From NCBI GenBank assembly GCA_001414485.1, contig LLEY01000031.1:310001-374000 (forward strand): DNA of 64,000 bases. The letters run 5' to 3'. Made by a program: the position numbers and the translations under genes. Source of the stretch: Calycina herbarum (lineage: Eukaryota > Ascomycota > Leotiomycetes > Helotiales > Pezizellaceae). Positions 55,024 to 64,000 of the stretch are shown here, in pieces (the stretch's first letter is position 1; every line of letters begins with the position of its first letter). The notes under the pieces are model-generated. The model worked only from the letters and a program-made list of their open reading frames with translations. It was not told where the DNA came from and searched no databases.

Positions 55024-55810
55024 GGGGCCAGATATTTCTAACGTGTGAAATTTTTTATGGAAAGTTACCAAAGTGCCTGTTTTTTTTTCGTTTCCATCGC
55101 GATATTTGGCTCCTGATTTCTTTTCTGTAAAGAAGCTGGGCAAGTTGGCTAGAACCTGCCGTATAACATGTCCCCCAACCATTTCGGAATCCTTCAACGA
55201 GTGTATAAAAGGGCGGAGGTCATATTGTTTTAGAAAACTCTAGGACTAGTTGTACATCCTTTTCATGTTGTTGCTCTGTACGTTCCGAGCTTTAGTGCCA
55301 TTTGTCGTCTTGAAGAGTCTAAGGAGAAGGCCTTGCGGTAGACGAGAAAAACGATACTCAATAGCCCCCGATTCGTCAGCTTTGAGGTATCAAGTTATTG
55401 TCTCAATGATTGAATTGATTCTGGGGCTTTAGTGCTAAGCTACCTAGTATAATTTTCTCAATTATTTTGTGTATAACTGAAAGCGTGTACACAGGGAGCA
55501 CTTCCAGCGTATGCACATCCTACCGCGTGGACTCTGTCGACTTGCTTTTCAGCTAACTGAACCTCTAAAATGTCTATCTTTACCTACTTTTCATATTAGA
55601 CCTGTGCACCTTTGAAGGAGATAAGGTGGCTTTGATGCTCGATTGCTTATAAAATGGGTATTCTTGACGGCATCTATCTCACTATTATACATGCACTCGC
55701 CTCCGGCATATTGTGCTTACCTTTGAGCTCTATACTCCTGCTGGTAAGACCATGCTTCCTCATTGTCTTGATACGGATGTTAATATGCTACCATAGGACT
55801 ACCTGTCACG
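55024..55810. other. Intergenic, nothing recognised
   Basis: 3' flank of GPI11, then upstream of the HET relic. Short ORFs only. Confidence 0.5.
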
Positions 55811-57587
55811 GTGGAAGCGTTTGGAACTGCACCAGATCGTCCGCCGATACTTGATATCGTTACTCGCACCCGGTTCATTCAACGAAATCTAAACAAATGT
55901 ATAGCTTTACATCCATTCTGCGAGCCAAAAGTCATTGAGATGCCAACCCGACTGTTATATATCGGACGTCTTCATTCTCCATATCTCAGACTCATAGAGA
56001 ATCTTTCAGAAAAGCAAAATTATATTGCTTTATCGAAATCTTAACCACCACCAAATCGACACTGCGAAAATGACTGTTTATCATCTCCTGGGATTCTCTA
56101 TCAAAAACCATCCAAGATGCATTTACCATCAGTCGTTTTCTAGATATCAGCTTCATGTGGATTGACTCCTTGTGTATCATTCAAGACAATGCTTCTGACT
56201 GGGAACAAGAGCCCGTGAAGATGGCCAAAATATACTCGCAAGCATACTTAACCATAGCAGCTGCCGGAGCCTCTTCTGGGACTGTTGGGTGTCTCTTCCC
56301 TAGACAGAGCCTACTAAGACCCGGGCTCCAACGTCCATGCTCTATTTCCCAATTTCAGTGCGACAACGTCCCGTCAAGCCCCAGAATCAACGCTCGATAT
56401 CGTTGCCAGTTTCACATACAGTTCGATGGAAGAATGTATTTTGGGGCGTCAACGGGAGCACCGTTATGGACTCGAGCCTGGGCCTTTCAAGAACGATATC
56501 TCTCGAACCGCACAATCCACTTTCACGCCGAGGAGATGATATGGGAGTGCCTCTCTAACACAAAGACTGCAAGTGCAGATATTACGCATGGGAAAATACA
56601 CACAATGAACCCAAGGATGTGTATTACGAATTATAAGCCACAAACTCCAGGCTCAGAAACTCTCTTTCCAAAGCACGTCGACGAGGAACACGGGAGAAAG
56701 CTTTCAAAGCTTGGCTGCAAATTGTTAAACAATTTACGAAATTGAATATAACAAAACAGTTGAATAAGTTACCTGCTATCTCTGGTGTAGCAGGTCATCT
56801 AGCTCCCACAATAGGGGGTGGTTGTGTAGCCGGGATATGGAGTTACAAGATGGCGATTGGGTTGACGTGGAGAAAGATTTTTCGTCAGGCAAGTCGAAGG
56901 GTGCAGAGTAGGGCGACAAAATACTTACTGACGTGGTCTTGAGCATCTATTGAGCTCATTTGCCGAAACGAAAAACTGGGTAGGTATTACCCTTCTCGTC
57001 GGATGACCCTAATTTGAATTTCGTTTCTGATGCTGGTTTTTCTTCGGTAACTTGCAAAATGGCGCCTGGAGAAATAACTTCTTTCCTTGCGATTGCAAGT
57101 GCGGTGTTGCACGCCGAAGGGTTCTGCATGAATCGCCTATACGGGCCGGGGACAGACTTGTTCGTGCCAAAGATTGGTTGGCGCACTGGGAGAAAGATCA
57201 TACTTGAAGATGGCACAAGAAGAAGAACTCAAACACTTTAGCGGACATATGTACGAAGATGGAACTATACCCCATGTGAACGGAGTAGAGCTAAAGAACG
57301 AAGAAGTCATCTGCATGTTGATCGGCACCAAGATTAGGAAACGGCCCCCATTAATCGATGATAGTGCTCGACCAGAATTGCGCAAACAAATTATCATTGA
57401 ACGAATTGAGAACATATCCGACGACATCCCACAACAAAATGAAAATTTGATTAATCGAGTTGCTATAGTTGTCCAATCCTGTGGACCAGAGATGCCAGAT
57501 CGATATAGAAGGGTAGGACTACTCGAGATTGACCAAGGAAATGGTTGGTTCAAGGACGTAGTAGAAATGTCTTTAGAGATTATATAG
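55811..57587 (+). pseudogene. Broken HET-domain (heterokaryon incompatibility) gene
   Basis: Pieces of one HET protein are in order but in different frames. FIQRNLNKCIALHPFCEPK and TRLLYIGRLHSPYLRL run to LIENLSEKQNYIALS, then a TAA at 56041 where the HCWG motif should follow. Next comes DSLSKTIQDAFTISRFLDIS in another frame with MWIDSLCIIQDNASDWEQEP, AAAGASSGTVGCL and APLWTRAWAFQERYLSNRT. After another frame change comes KAFKAWLQIVKQFTKLNITK and KLPAISGVAGHL, then GGGCVAGIWSY, a TGA at 56938-56940 at a site expected to be Trp, and a final 130-residue segment with AIVVQSCGPEMPDRYRRVG. At least two internal stops and two frame changes mean it is not translated whole. One or more could be introns, but HCWG is missing outright. 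HET genes trigger cell death on fusion of unlike strains. Confidence 0.85.
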
Positions 57588-59634
57588 GTTAAGATCTTGC
57601 GGCACTTCGTGAGCTTCTCACAATTGGCAAATTTTTCGTGTTTTCTCGGAGGATCAGAGTGCAATTTATGTTCCTCCACTGGTCAAAATCAAGTATCATA
57701 AGGACCCGAGATAATACTACCATCTAAACTATAACTTTCAAATCTGCCAAATTTTTTGGAGCAGGAGTTTTCAGATTGTCAGCACCCAGACTCTTACTCG
57801 TTTCTCCAACTAAAAGACAAGGACTTAATCAGAGGACCTCTTGTATATAGTCAAATGTTGACATCCTCTTCTTTATTCTTCGCAGCTTCCGCTACCTTCG
57901 TTCTTGTGTTGATAACCAGTACTGACTGAGTAAACTAGGAACGAGTTCTTCCGCTTCGTGTATCTATTTCCAGTCAGTAAACAATCTCGTACATACACCA
58001 GAGAAACAAGAACTTTACCTGAAAACCCACAGTCAATCAGAATTCCTGCAACCCTGCAACCCTCCAACCCCTTCGCTTTCCTTCTTTCAATTTCCTCTCC
58101 GCCACTCCACAATTCCCAGGAAGGTAGTTCGTCTACCAATTCATCAGTCCCACGATAACCATCTTATCACAGCTCCTCATCCAACTTCTATCTCAAACAC
58201 CCATCCCCTTCCCGTTATCAACATGAGGATCCGGTTTTCTCGAAAGGTTTACGAGGGAACAGACGCCGATGGTGAAGAAGACGAGGAAGATTACTCCTAT
58301 TACTATTGGTACTGCGTCCATCTTCGCTTGGGATTGTGGTTTTTGTTGAGCGGATTCTTTTTGGGAGGCCTGGAGATATTGATTTTAGACAGAAGGGTGG
58401 TTGGAGGACGAGTTCGAGGATTGAGAGTGGCTGTGGTGAGGGTTGGATGAGTTGATATATTTGTATTATGCAATGCTATTGTTTGGACGTTAAAATCGAT
58501 TTGACTGACAACACTTGACAACGAATATTCAAAAAGGAATCCAAGAAGAGGATTCTTTCCCCACACTACTCCCAAACTCCAAGAAAACAGCCAAGAAGAT
58601 TTCCCAAAGCATCACAAACTAAACCCCGCCAAACACAACCCACAATTCGGGGTCTAAAGCAATGACCATACCATTGAAACAAGAGAGGTGCAATGATCCA
58701 ATTACAGTCTTCGTTTCAGGGCTTTTGGGCTTGTCATCTGATGTTCTGGAACAAGCTTTAAACGACGGCCTTTAAGCGTCCCGAGCGTGGGAGGCGAGAA
58801 GGCTTATGCATTTAACTTTAGGGGTTGGTAGACAGGGAAATTCCTGGTGGTAAATATATTTATTAAATGCTCTTTTCATACAAGTACCATAAAATCTTGA
58901 TTTTTGGGAGGAGGAAGGGATTCTTTGGGCTGGCGATAATTCTTGACGCCACTTGACCATCATCTTCTTAGGGGAAATCGAGGTTAGCACAAGAGAAGTA
59001 AGGTGAAAGAGAATGCGAGAGAGAGCCCCAAAATCATACTTGTACTCTTTCCCTCCTGATAAAAAAGACCTCCTAAAAGCTTGCTAGAACCGAAGAGGGA
59101 GCTGGGTCTAGAAGTTTCGCGATGATCCTTCGTTGGGTAATTCACCTCAGCTCATCGCATCCCTTCCAACTCCTAAAACTATAAAAAAGTACAAAAAAAT
59201 AATTCCTCCATGCCCACTTTTCTAGGTAGCTCATTTCAAACGACTCGTAGAAATGTACTTTTCTGAACCTGACAGGTAGCTCGTATTGTTACATCGTGCT
59301 TTTAGTAACCCATCCATACAATAACCAACCGAGTTAGTTGATTTGATTGTTGAAAGCTTGACTATTTGTTAATTTGAAAGAAATATTGGGGTTGGGAAGG
59401 GGTGAATTTTGAGGGTTGGGTTTGAGGTGGAATTGTGAAGATGAGATCCAATCCTACGATGCCTTTCTATTGACCTGGAATCTTTGAAGTAATAAGAGGG
59501 AGCAAGCGAGACACTATAGCGGTCAATGAGGGACGGGTGTAGAATTCTAGCTATTTGATTTATAGTTCCAAGTACCAGAAGCTGATTCTTTGGCGAGGTA
59601 GCATAACACTCGCTTAACTTCCCCTCGATGGGAG
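57588..59634. other. Intergenic, one weak small ORF
   Basis: 2 kb between the HET relic and the HAL2-like gene (3' end). Only the 75-codon ORF at 58223 has any merit. 58450-59634 is AT-rich without further pattern. Confidence 0.5.
58223..58450 (+). CDS. Weak candidate small membrane ORF
   Basis: 75-codon ORF, ATG in ATCAACATGAGG context. A basic/acidic N-terminus (MRIRFSRKVYEGTDADGEED), a hydrophobic stretch (LWFLLSGFFLGGLEILIL) and an Arg/Val-rich end. No homology-like pattern recognised. Codon use is unremarkable. It may be spurious. Confidence 0.2.
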   Translation: MRIRFSRKVYEGTDADGEEDEEDYSYYYWYCVHLRLGLWFLLSGFFLGGLEILILDRRVVGGRVRGLRVAVVRVG

Positions 59635-60705
59635 TTATGCTCCCAGCACCTCACTTACGGCAGTCAAGAGTCTCTCATGGACTCCCTCCCGAGATGCAAG
59701 CATGCCCCAATTGCTTGTAAGTTTTCTTCCGAGACCGAAGTTAATATCCTTCCCATACACATCAGTCACCTTACCACCAACCTCCGTAAATATCAACTGT
59801 CCACCTGCATGGTCCCAGACAAAAGAAGTCTTGTTCTTCTGTGGTGGAATGCGAATTTGGATATTGCCCTCTCCTAGTACAAGAGCAATGTATCTCATTT
59901 GTGATGACCATAGTTCCGCACCAGGATGGTTGGCACCTATCTTTTCAGCAACTTTGTGGACCGTTTCGTGATTTGTTGATGTACTCATAGCGGAGTCAAC
60001 AAACTCCAAACTTGCAAGCTCATCACCAGTTCTCGGCTCTTTTTCAAGAGGATGCACTGGTTCCAGACCACCTCTCCCCATTCGTCTTCGAGATGCACCT
60101 CCATCTTTCAAAGCAGAAAACATACATCCCATCCCATCTTCATCAACCACCTCCTCTTCAACTCTCGTACTCTCAAACTTCAAATTCGGGCACCCAATCA
60201 CACCCAGCACTTCTTTCCCATCCTCTACCAAGGAAAGGCAAACAGCATACTGCTGCCCCTTCAAAAACGTCGCTGTCCCATCAACAGGATCTAACATCCA
60301 TACCCTCCCTCTTCCACCCACCCCCTGTCCACCAAAATCAATCATCCTCAACATGTCCTCTACATCCTTAGGACTTTTCAATGATCTCTCACTTTCTTCA
60401 TCTTCAAGTTTCGTACTAGAAACTAATTCCCAGACTTTTTGACAGAGTTCAGAGTCTTTTCGGAGAACTGAAGAATCTTCTTCCCCGATAATACAGTCCG
60501 ATGGAAAGGCATGGTGGATAGCGGAAACTATGAGAGCTTGGGCTGCGAAATCTGCTATGGTCACTGGTGTGGCATCCGGTTTGGAAATTTCGTTGTTTGA
60601 GCCCTTGGTGATTTTTATCGTGGCTAGTACTTTTTTGGTGGCGAGTGATGCGCGTTGGATGGCTAGAGATGCAATGAAGAGCTCGTGGGAAAACGAGGTC
60701 GCCAT
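59635..60705 (-). CDS. HAL2: 3'(2'),5'-bisphosphate nucleotidase, Hal2/Met22 type
   Basis: Mg2+-dependent, Li+/Na+-sensitive phosphatase that removes the 3'-phosphate of PAP/PAPS formed in sulfate assimilation. Single exon, 356 residues from ATG 60703-60705. Family motifs: SKPDATPVTIADFAAQALIV (Asp44, Asp52), CIIGEEDSS (Glu75, Glu76, Asp77) and RVWMLDPVDGTATFLKGQQY (Asp139, Asp142, Gly-Thr). SQMRYIALVLGEGNIQIRIP and FVWDHAGGQLIFTEVGGKVTD carry the last metal Asp. All metal ligands are intact. The region 180-225 with Asp/Glu and Arg runs is a usual variable insert. Confidence 0.93.
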   Translation of the reverse strand: MATSFSHELFIASLAIQRASLATKKVLATIKITKGSNNEISKPDATPVTIADFAAQALIVSAIHHAFPSDCIIGEEDSSVLRKDSELCQKVWELVSSTKLEDEESERSLKSPKDVEDMLRMIDFGGQGVGGRGRVWMLDPVDGTATFLKGQQYAVCLSLVEDGKEVLGVIGCPNLKFESTRVEEEVVDEDGMGCMFSALKDGGASRRRMGRGGLEPVHPLEKEPRTGDELASLEFVDSAMSTSTNHETVHKVAEKIGANHPGAELWSSQMRYIALVLGEGNIQIRIPPQKNKTSFVWDHAGGQLIFTEVGGKVTDVYGKDINFGLGRKLTSNWGMLASREGVHERLLTAVSEVLGA

Positions 60706-61980
60706 TTTCAGTATGCTTGTCTAGGTGAAATTGGTGTGCGGGTTTTCATGTTAATCGGGGAAGGTACACATGTACCCACTGCTTGTACTCTGTACAATGG
60801 TGGGGGCGATCACCGGGCGAGCTTCTGGGCGTTTGCTTTGCTTGAAAACGAGTAAACATGCGCCCGAAAATTCAAATGAGCTTTTAACTGATTTTTGCAA
60901 TAAGAAATTGCTACCTAAGTACTGTAGAGTTAATTGTTTTTCGAAGCTAGGAAACAGAAAAATGACTCGATGCCAAGTATGGCCTCATATAATGTCGGCA
61001 CCTGACTGGAACTCAATAAGAAGGAACACCCAATATAAGCAAAAAACAAGTAATATCAAATGATGGGTTAACATGTTATTATTTATGGAACAAATATAAG
61101 CCCCGGGCTCCTTCTGCGTCAAGACCAAGCGAACAGAGATGGCAGGTCTTTGGGAATCGGCGTTACAGTGAACCCCATCGGAGTTAGTGGTCATCCACGC
61201 CCGGTACCACCAGCAGCAACACCACAAACAGCGACCTACTCTTGAAGACTCAGGCTTCTTTTCGTAACTAGCTATACTAAAAATATTCAGTAACCATTGA
61301 TCAGCATCCATGAGTCGAGCAGCGAAAAGAAGAAGGCCGAGGACAATCACCTTCCAAAATGCTCACCCGCGATTCGTTTTCGAAGTCAAGAAATCGTTTA
61401 TACTCTGGAGGTGGACAGGGGGTTGTGCCTTCCCTTCCTACTCTATCATAGTGGGGCGATTTCGAGTCACTCGTCGCGAGCGCAAGTAAAGAAGGAGCCG
61501 CCCAAGTCTTGTCTCGCGAGGTAGTCGAGATGAGACGACCTCAACCTCCCGTCGACCCGTGTGGCGACCCCTTCCACCTCGTCTCGACACTCAGCAGGTC
61601 GCTCCTTCCCTCTTCACAACGACCTGATGGCGCCTCGGCCCTCAAGACCCTTTGCGGCCTCCAAGGTCGAGCTAAGAGCGAAGGGTGACCTCGAGTCTCG
61701 AGCAGAGAGCACCATGTTTTCCATTAGTTGCACGAGGTTGAGGCCAAGGAGCCGTGGGTTGAATCTCCCATCACACTTTCCCGGAAACGAACCATGATCT
61801 CTTGGTAAATAAAACCCATTACTGTAAAATTCCGGCCTACTCCGAAATAGCTCATGATAGAAAATTTAGGACCTTACTCCAACTCCGAGAGGTACTTCGT
61901 CAGGAAACAATTTATAAACGGAAGTTGCCTATCCCTCCTCACTTCCCCATTTCTCCGACTATCAAATTATGGAACAAGAA
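60706..61980. other. Intergenic with possible repeat fragment
   Basis: 1.27 kb between the HAL2-like start and the 3' end of the decarboxylase. 61480-61710 is GC-rich and shares words (GACCTC, CGACCT, AAGGAGCCGCCC) with the repeat-like patch near 7440-7810. No gene supported. Confidence 0.45.
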
Positions 61981-64000
61981 TCACCCAGCATTATGCTTAG
62001 CAGCCGTCTCTCCAATGATCTCAATTGAAGTAGGACAGTCATATTCATCCATAATAACCTCAACCAACTGTTGAAATAAAAGAATCAGCACAACATTCCA
62101 GAATTTAAATAAACCCTTCTCTTTCCTCCTCAATGCCTCTTTTGGTGCAGAAGAAATCACTGACCTGTGGATAAGCATCTTCATTAAACTCCTTGTCCTT
62201 CATAAGAGCATCGAGTTCTTTTGCTGTACTAACTCGATAGGACTTAGACTCAATATCAGGCCCGAATGCTTTAAGGAGAGAGGTGTATTCCCAGGGTGGA
62301 ATCTTGTTGTAGGGCGCATGGAGACCGTGGATTAGACGTTCTACTGTGTAGCTATTTGGTTCGGTGAGCACAATGTTCTTGAAAGGGGTTTGTGACATGA
62401 GAGACTTACCCTCCATTGTTGATCACGAAACTGTTCTTGAGATCAGTATTTTTTCTATCAACAAGAAGGGAAGAGCTCACATGACGGGAATCAAACCTCC
62501 CCTCAATAACACCGAAAAAGCTTGGGCTGTGAGTTGTAAGCTCCCATCTCCTTCTACGAGAACCAATCTCTTGTGTCCCTCCCCTTTCTCACTGAGCTCA
62601 TTCAACTCCTTCCCACCAAACGAAGCTCCCACAGCAGCACCCGGAGCATATCCAATACTACCGAAAATAGCCTGTGTGAACATTTTTAGTCCACTGGGGA
62701 GACGGGCTTCCACCATTCCGGCTTGGGAACAACCTGTTTCTGTTACGAGGATGTCGGAAGGTTTGAGGAAGTTTGAGAATCTCTGTTTCATGGAATTAGA
62801 CTTTGTGGTCTTGAGAAATACGGAAATAGTGTTGGGAAGAGAGGAGAGGCGAAGAATTACCTGCCACAACCACTTATGCTTGATATCCTCCGTTTCTGAT
62901 TCTTTGTATGCTGGGTACGGAGTACATGGCATGCCATTTTCATATTTCGTGACTAGATTCTGGGTCTTGACCTGTTCAATCAATTCGAGGAGGAGTGCTT
63001 TGATATTTCCCGGGTAGGCTTCATTTCCGATCTTCATGATCCTTTGATTAGCAAGTTTACGTGCTTTATATAGGGAAGTGGGTGCATGATGGATAGTACC
63101 TTGACCTCAAACCTCTGGAAATCAATAATATGCTCTGGTGCCACATTTTCTGAGAATCCTCCCCTATGTGTTTGCAAATTAAGCGAAATTCAGAGGTCAA
63201 TATGTCACTTCAGGACTCAACTTACGTATTGAAATCGCTCTGCCACACTTCTATTAGCTATCCTGTCTTCAATAATATTGATGCTCACTCACAGGAAGAT
63301 TCCCAACCCAGAGAACGCAATCTGACCTTTCCACCGTTTTAATCGTGTCCGGTAAACTACCTTTGCCACCATACATACCACAAAATTGTTTATTCTGCTC
63401 ATTGACAGAACCTTTCCCCATGAGAGTTGTGAATATAGGACAGTTAAGCGCTGTGGCGAGAAGTTCAACTTCTTGTTGAACTCGGTTCCTTGCTACTCCT
63501 AGATGTTTGTCAGGCTTGGGGTGTGGATATGGGAAGAATTATGAGGGAGAGTAGAAACATACCGCCGTCTGAGATGATTATCGGCTTCGTACTCCCTTTT
63601 ACACGATCGAAGATTTTAGATGCTGTCTCCTTGATCGTGGGAATATCTTTCTCCTCGATGGCAAGACTTTGAATGAGGGGAATGCTGAGTTGATTGGTGG
63701 TGATTTTCGTGGTTTGTAAATCGACTGGGAATCCGAGACTGGAAGCTGTTTAACATTTCGTGGGGATTTAAGATTGCGGAAATTGGAATGGCTTACTAGG
63801 CTGGTCGATTGTTGTAGATCATTGCTGGTTATCTTTATTTAGATCGTAGCAAGTAGAAGGGTTGGTTTTGGACGGGCATACCATTAATTATCCTGTCAAT
63901 TTCGTGTGGTGCTTCTTCAGCTGTTTTAATGACTGTTGCTTCGCAGGTGATTTCGGCTATGGATTGAGGTGCTGATGTTAGTACGCTTTGGAGAATGAGA
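61981..64000 (-). CDS. Pyruvate decarboxylase, 5'-truncated
   Basis: TPP/Mg2+-dependent enzyme that converts pyruvate to acetaldehyde and CO2 in fermentation; cytosolic tetramer. It runs off the right edge, so the N-terminal TPP-binding (catalytic Glu) domain is missing from view. At least seven introns. From the edge inward: TAEEAPHEIDRIIN, MIYNNRPAYLGFPVDLQTTK, IPLIQSLAIEEKDIPTIKET, TKPIIISDGGVARNRVQQEV, GSVNEQNKQFCGMYGGKGS, then DILVTETGCSQAGMVEARLP, SIGYAPGAAVGAS, LVEGDGSLQLTAQAFSVLLR (GDG, TPP pyrophosphate-binding), IFVINNGGYTVERLIHGLHA (NN end of the motif) and LVEVIMDEYDCPTS, closing ETAAKHNAG at 61981. The relation to indolepyruvate decarboxylases cannot be excluded without the N-terminus. 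Confidence 0.9.

Noticed and set aside
1..64000. CRISPR arrays, plasmid origins, bacterial operons
   Set aside because: None seen; the spliced genes and fungal families show this is eukaryotic nuclear DNA.

Overview
The window is nuclear DNA of a filamentous ascomycete (Pezizomycotina). Most genes contain one to several introns of about 40-130 bp with GTRNGT-like donors, CTAAC/CTGAC-like branch sites and YAG acceptors. Gene content is typically fungal: a HET-domain relic, a DUF3433 membrane protein, a CYP53-type and a CYP52-like P450, a PHO81/NUC-2 homologue and a fungal pyruvate decarboxylase. Moderate G+C and the family mix suggest Leotiomycetes, but that placement is inference. I support 26 intact or edge-truncated protein genes, one weak small ORF, one pseudogene and one intron-containing tRNA-Arg. 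Exon joins were worked out by hand from reading frame and splice consensus.

Layout. 0-1.1 kb: end of a membrane-anchored aspartic protease. 1.8 kb: tRNA-Arg(ACG). 2.2-2.9 kb: GAGTA/TACTC-rich repeat patch. 3.3-6.1 kb: degenerate trypsin-like domain fused to an RRM. 8.7-11.3 kb: cytidine deaminase and an active-site-altered SDR. 11.9-14.8 kb: two mitochondrial genes, the JAC1/HSCB co-chaperone and a PTC7-type phosphatase. 16.4-17.0 kb: small secreted protein with a duplicated cysteine module. 18.8-21.3 kb: large LRR-like hypothetical gene. 21.7-22.5 kb: RPE1. 23.6-27.6 kb: two tandem P450s. 28.2-29.6 kb: class V aminotransferase. 30.4-32.4 kb: OFD1/TPA1 dioxygenase. 33.6-39.5 kb: two hypotheticals and a DUF3433 protein. 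40.5-45.8 kb: a compact block (4-TM protein, COA1, uL3m, a CCDC25-like protein, PITH protein) flanked on both sides by copies of one dispersed repeat. 47.4-51.0 kb: PHO81. 52.4-55.0 kb: CUE5 and GPI11. 55.8-57.6 kb: broken HET gene. 59.6-60.7 kb: HAL2-like phosphatase. 62.0-64.0 kb: 3' part of a pyruvate decarboxylase that runs off the right edge.

Function. Most of the window is housekeeping: mitochondrial biogenesis (JAC1, PTC7, COA1, uL3m), phosphate sensing (PHO81), GPI anchors (GPI11), ubiquitin-dependent autophagy (CUE5), pentose phosphate (RPE1) and fermentation (PDC). No antiviral island, CRISPR array, intact transposon or backbone-containing secondary-metabolite cluster was found. The less ordinary signals are the pseudo-protease/RRM fusion, the SDR with a replaced catalytic motif, the duplicated-cysteine secreted protein, the dispersed TTGCACATCGC repeat family, and the frame-broken HET and LRR-type genes.
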